From Sycon ciliatum (taxonomy: Eukaryota; Porifera; Calcarea; Leucosolenida; Sycettidae), in contig NC_088654.1 of the NCBI RefSeq assembly GCF_964019385.1, positions 2,868,550 to 2,932,549 on the forward strand: DNA of 64,000 nucleotides. The letters are read 5' to 3'. A program made the position numbers and the translations under genes. Shown one piece after another: positions 63,880-64,000 of this stretch. The notes beneath the pieces are model-generated. The model made no database searches, was not told the DNA's origin, and saw nothing but the letters and a program-made list of their open reading frames with translations. The stretch's first letter is position 1, and each line of letters begins with the position of its first letter.

Positions 63880-64000
63880 TAAAGCCAGCGAGCCGTTTGA
63901 GACCATTGCACTGGACATTATGGGCCCTTTACCTACCACTGTCAACAATAGACATCCTTAGCTAAAAAAACGCTAACGTAAACGCAAACCTTTCCGTACT

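Larger units (their letters stand above)
61570..64000 (+). mobile_element. Gypsy-3b: decayed Ty3/gypsy pol, running off the window
   Basis: Order RT, RNase H and integrase in three shifted frames. It is homologous to gypsy-3a (52222-54120) only in the short FHGTRPPE overlap, so the two may be parts of different copies of one family. Frameshifts near 62325 and 62500, stops near 62893 and 62968, and a MITE at 63644 show it is inactive. Confidence 0.82.

Overview
This window looks like nuclear DNA from an animal, most likely an aquatic invertebrate. The coding material is in short exons bounded by GT-AG introns, mostly of phase 1. It encodes secreted mosaic domains (C-type-lectin-like, EGF-like, sushi). 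The rest is dominated by eukaryotic mobile elements: several LINE families, three Ty3/gypsy elements, Penelope-like relics, hAT and PIF/Harbinger elements, a Crypton-type tyrosine recombinase and tRNA-derived SINE heads. There are no operons, Shine-Dalgarno sites, rRNA genes or CRISPR arrays. A sponge or another early-branching or deuterostome invertebrate would fit, but the sequence alone does not fix the species.

Layout. At 591-1569 (minus) lie two exons of a SAP-SWIM zinc-finger gene. From about 29000 down to 7706 (minus) lies a large mosaic gene. Its recognisable exons are a signal peptide (27315-27391), CTLD-like (25967-26263), EGF-like (25037-25117), two duplicated CTLD-like exons (23211-23504 and 18530-18823) and two sushi exons (10570-10743 and 7706-7879). 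Every internal exon is phase 1-1 and a multiple of three. Two exon-bearing blocks have been duplicated (about 1.8-7.9 kb with 8.6-10.7 kb, and 16.7-19.2 kb with 22.4-24.7 kb). Each pair gives natural empty sites that prove several MITE insertions to the base.

From 29.7 to 31.2 kb lie Penelope-like relics. From 31.5 to 38.6 kb lies a minus-strand LINE interrupted by a very young, intact Ty3/gypsy element (identical 191-bp LTRs, TATAC target duplication, 1418-aa gag-pol) and by a second LINE fragment. From 41288 to 49694 lies one hAT-like element of 8.4 kb with matching terminal inverted repeats and an 8-bp target duplication; two LINEs lie inside it, one with an intact 991-aa ORF2. At 49948-51336 lies an intact 462-aa tyrosine recombinase of the Crypton/DUF3504 type. 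From 52.2 to 54.1 kb and from 61.5 kb to the right edge lie decayed gypsy sequences. Between them an old PIF/Harbinger MITE (about 55.09-61.05 kb) has been split by a second nearly intact gypsy element (1350-aa gag-pol, 179-bp LTRs, GACAT target duplication).

The genes do not form one pathway. The biological content is a selectin-like mosaic receptor gene growing by tandem exon duplication, next to a deep, readable record of nested transposition. The most unusual items are two hammerhead-ribozyme-like motifs near Penelope-type or direct-repeat sequence, the 8.4-kb nested hAT element, the intact Crypton-type recombinase, and the CTLD-EGF-CTLD-CTLD-sushi-sushi architecture.
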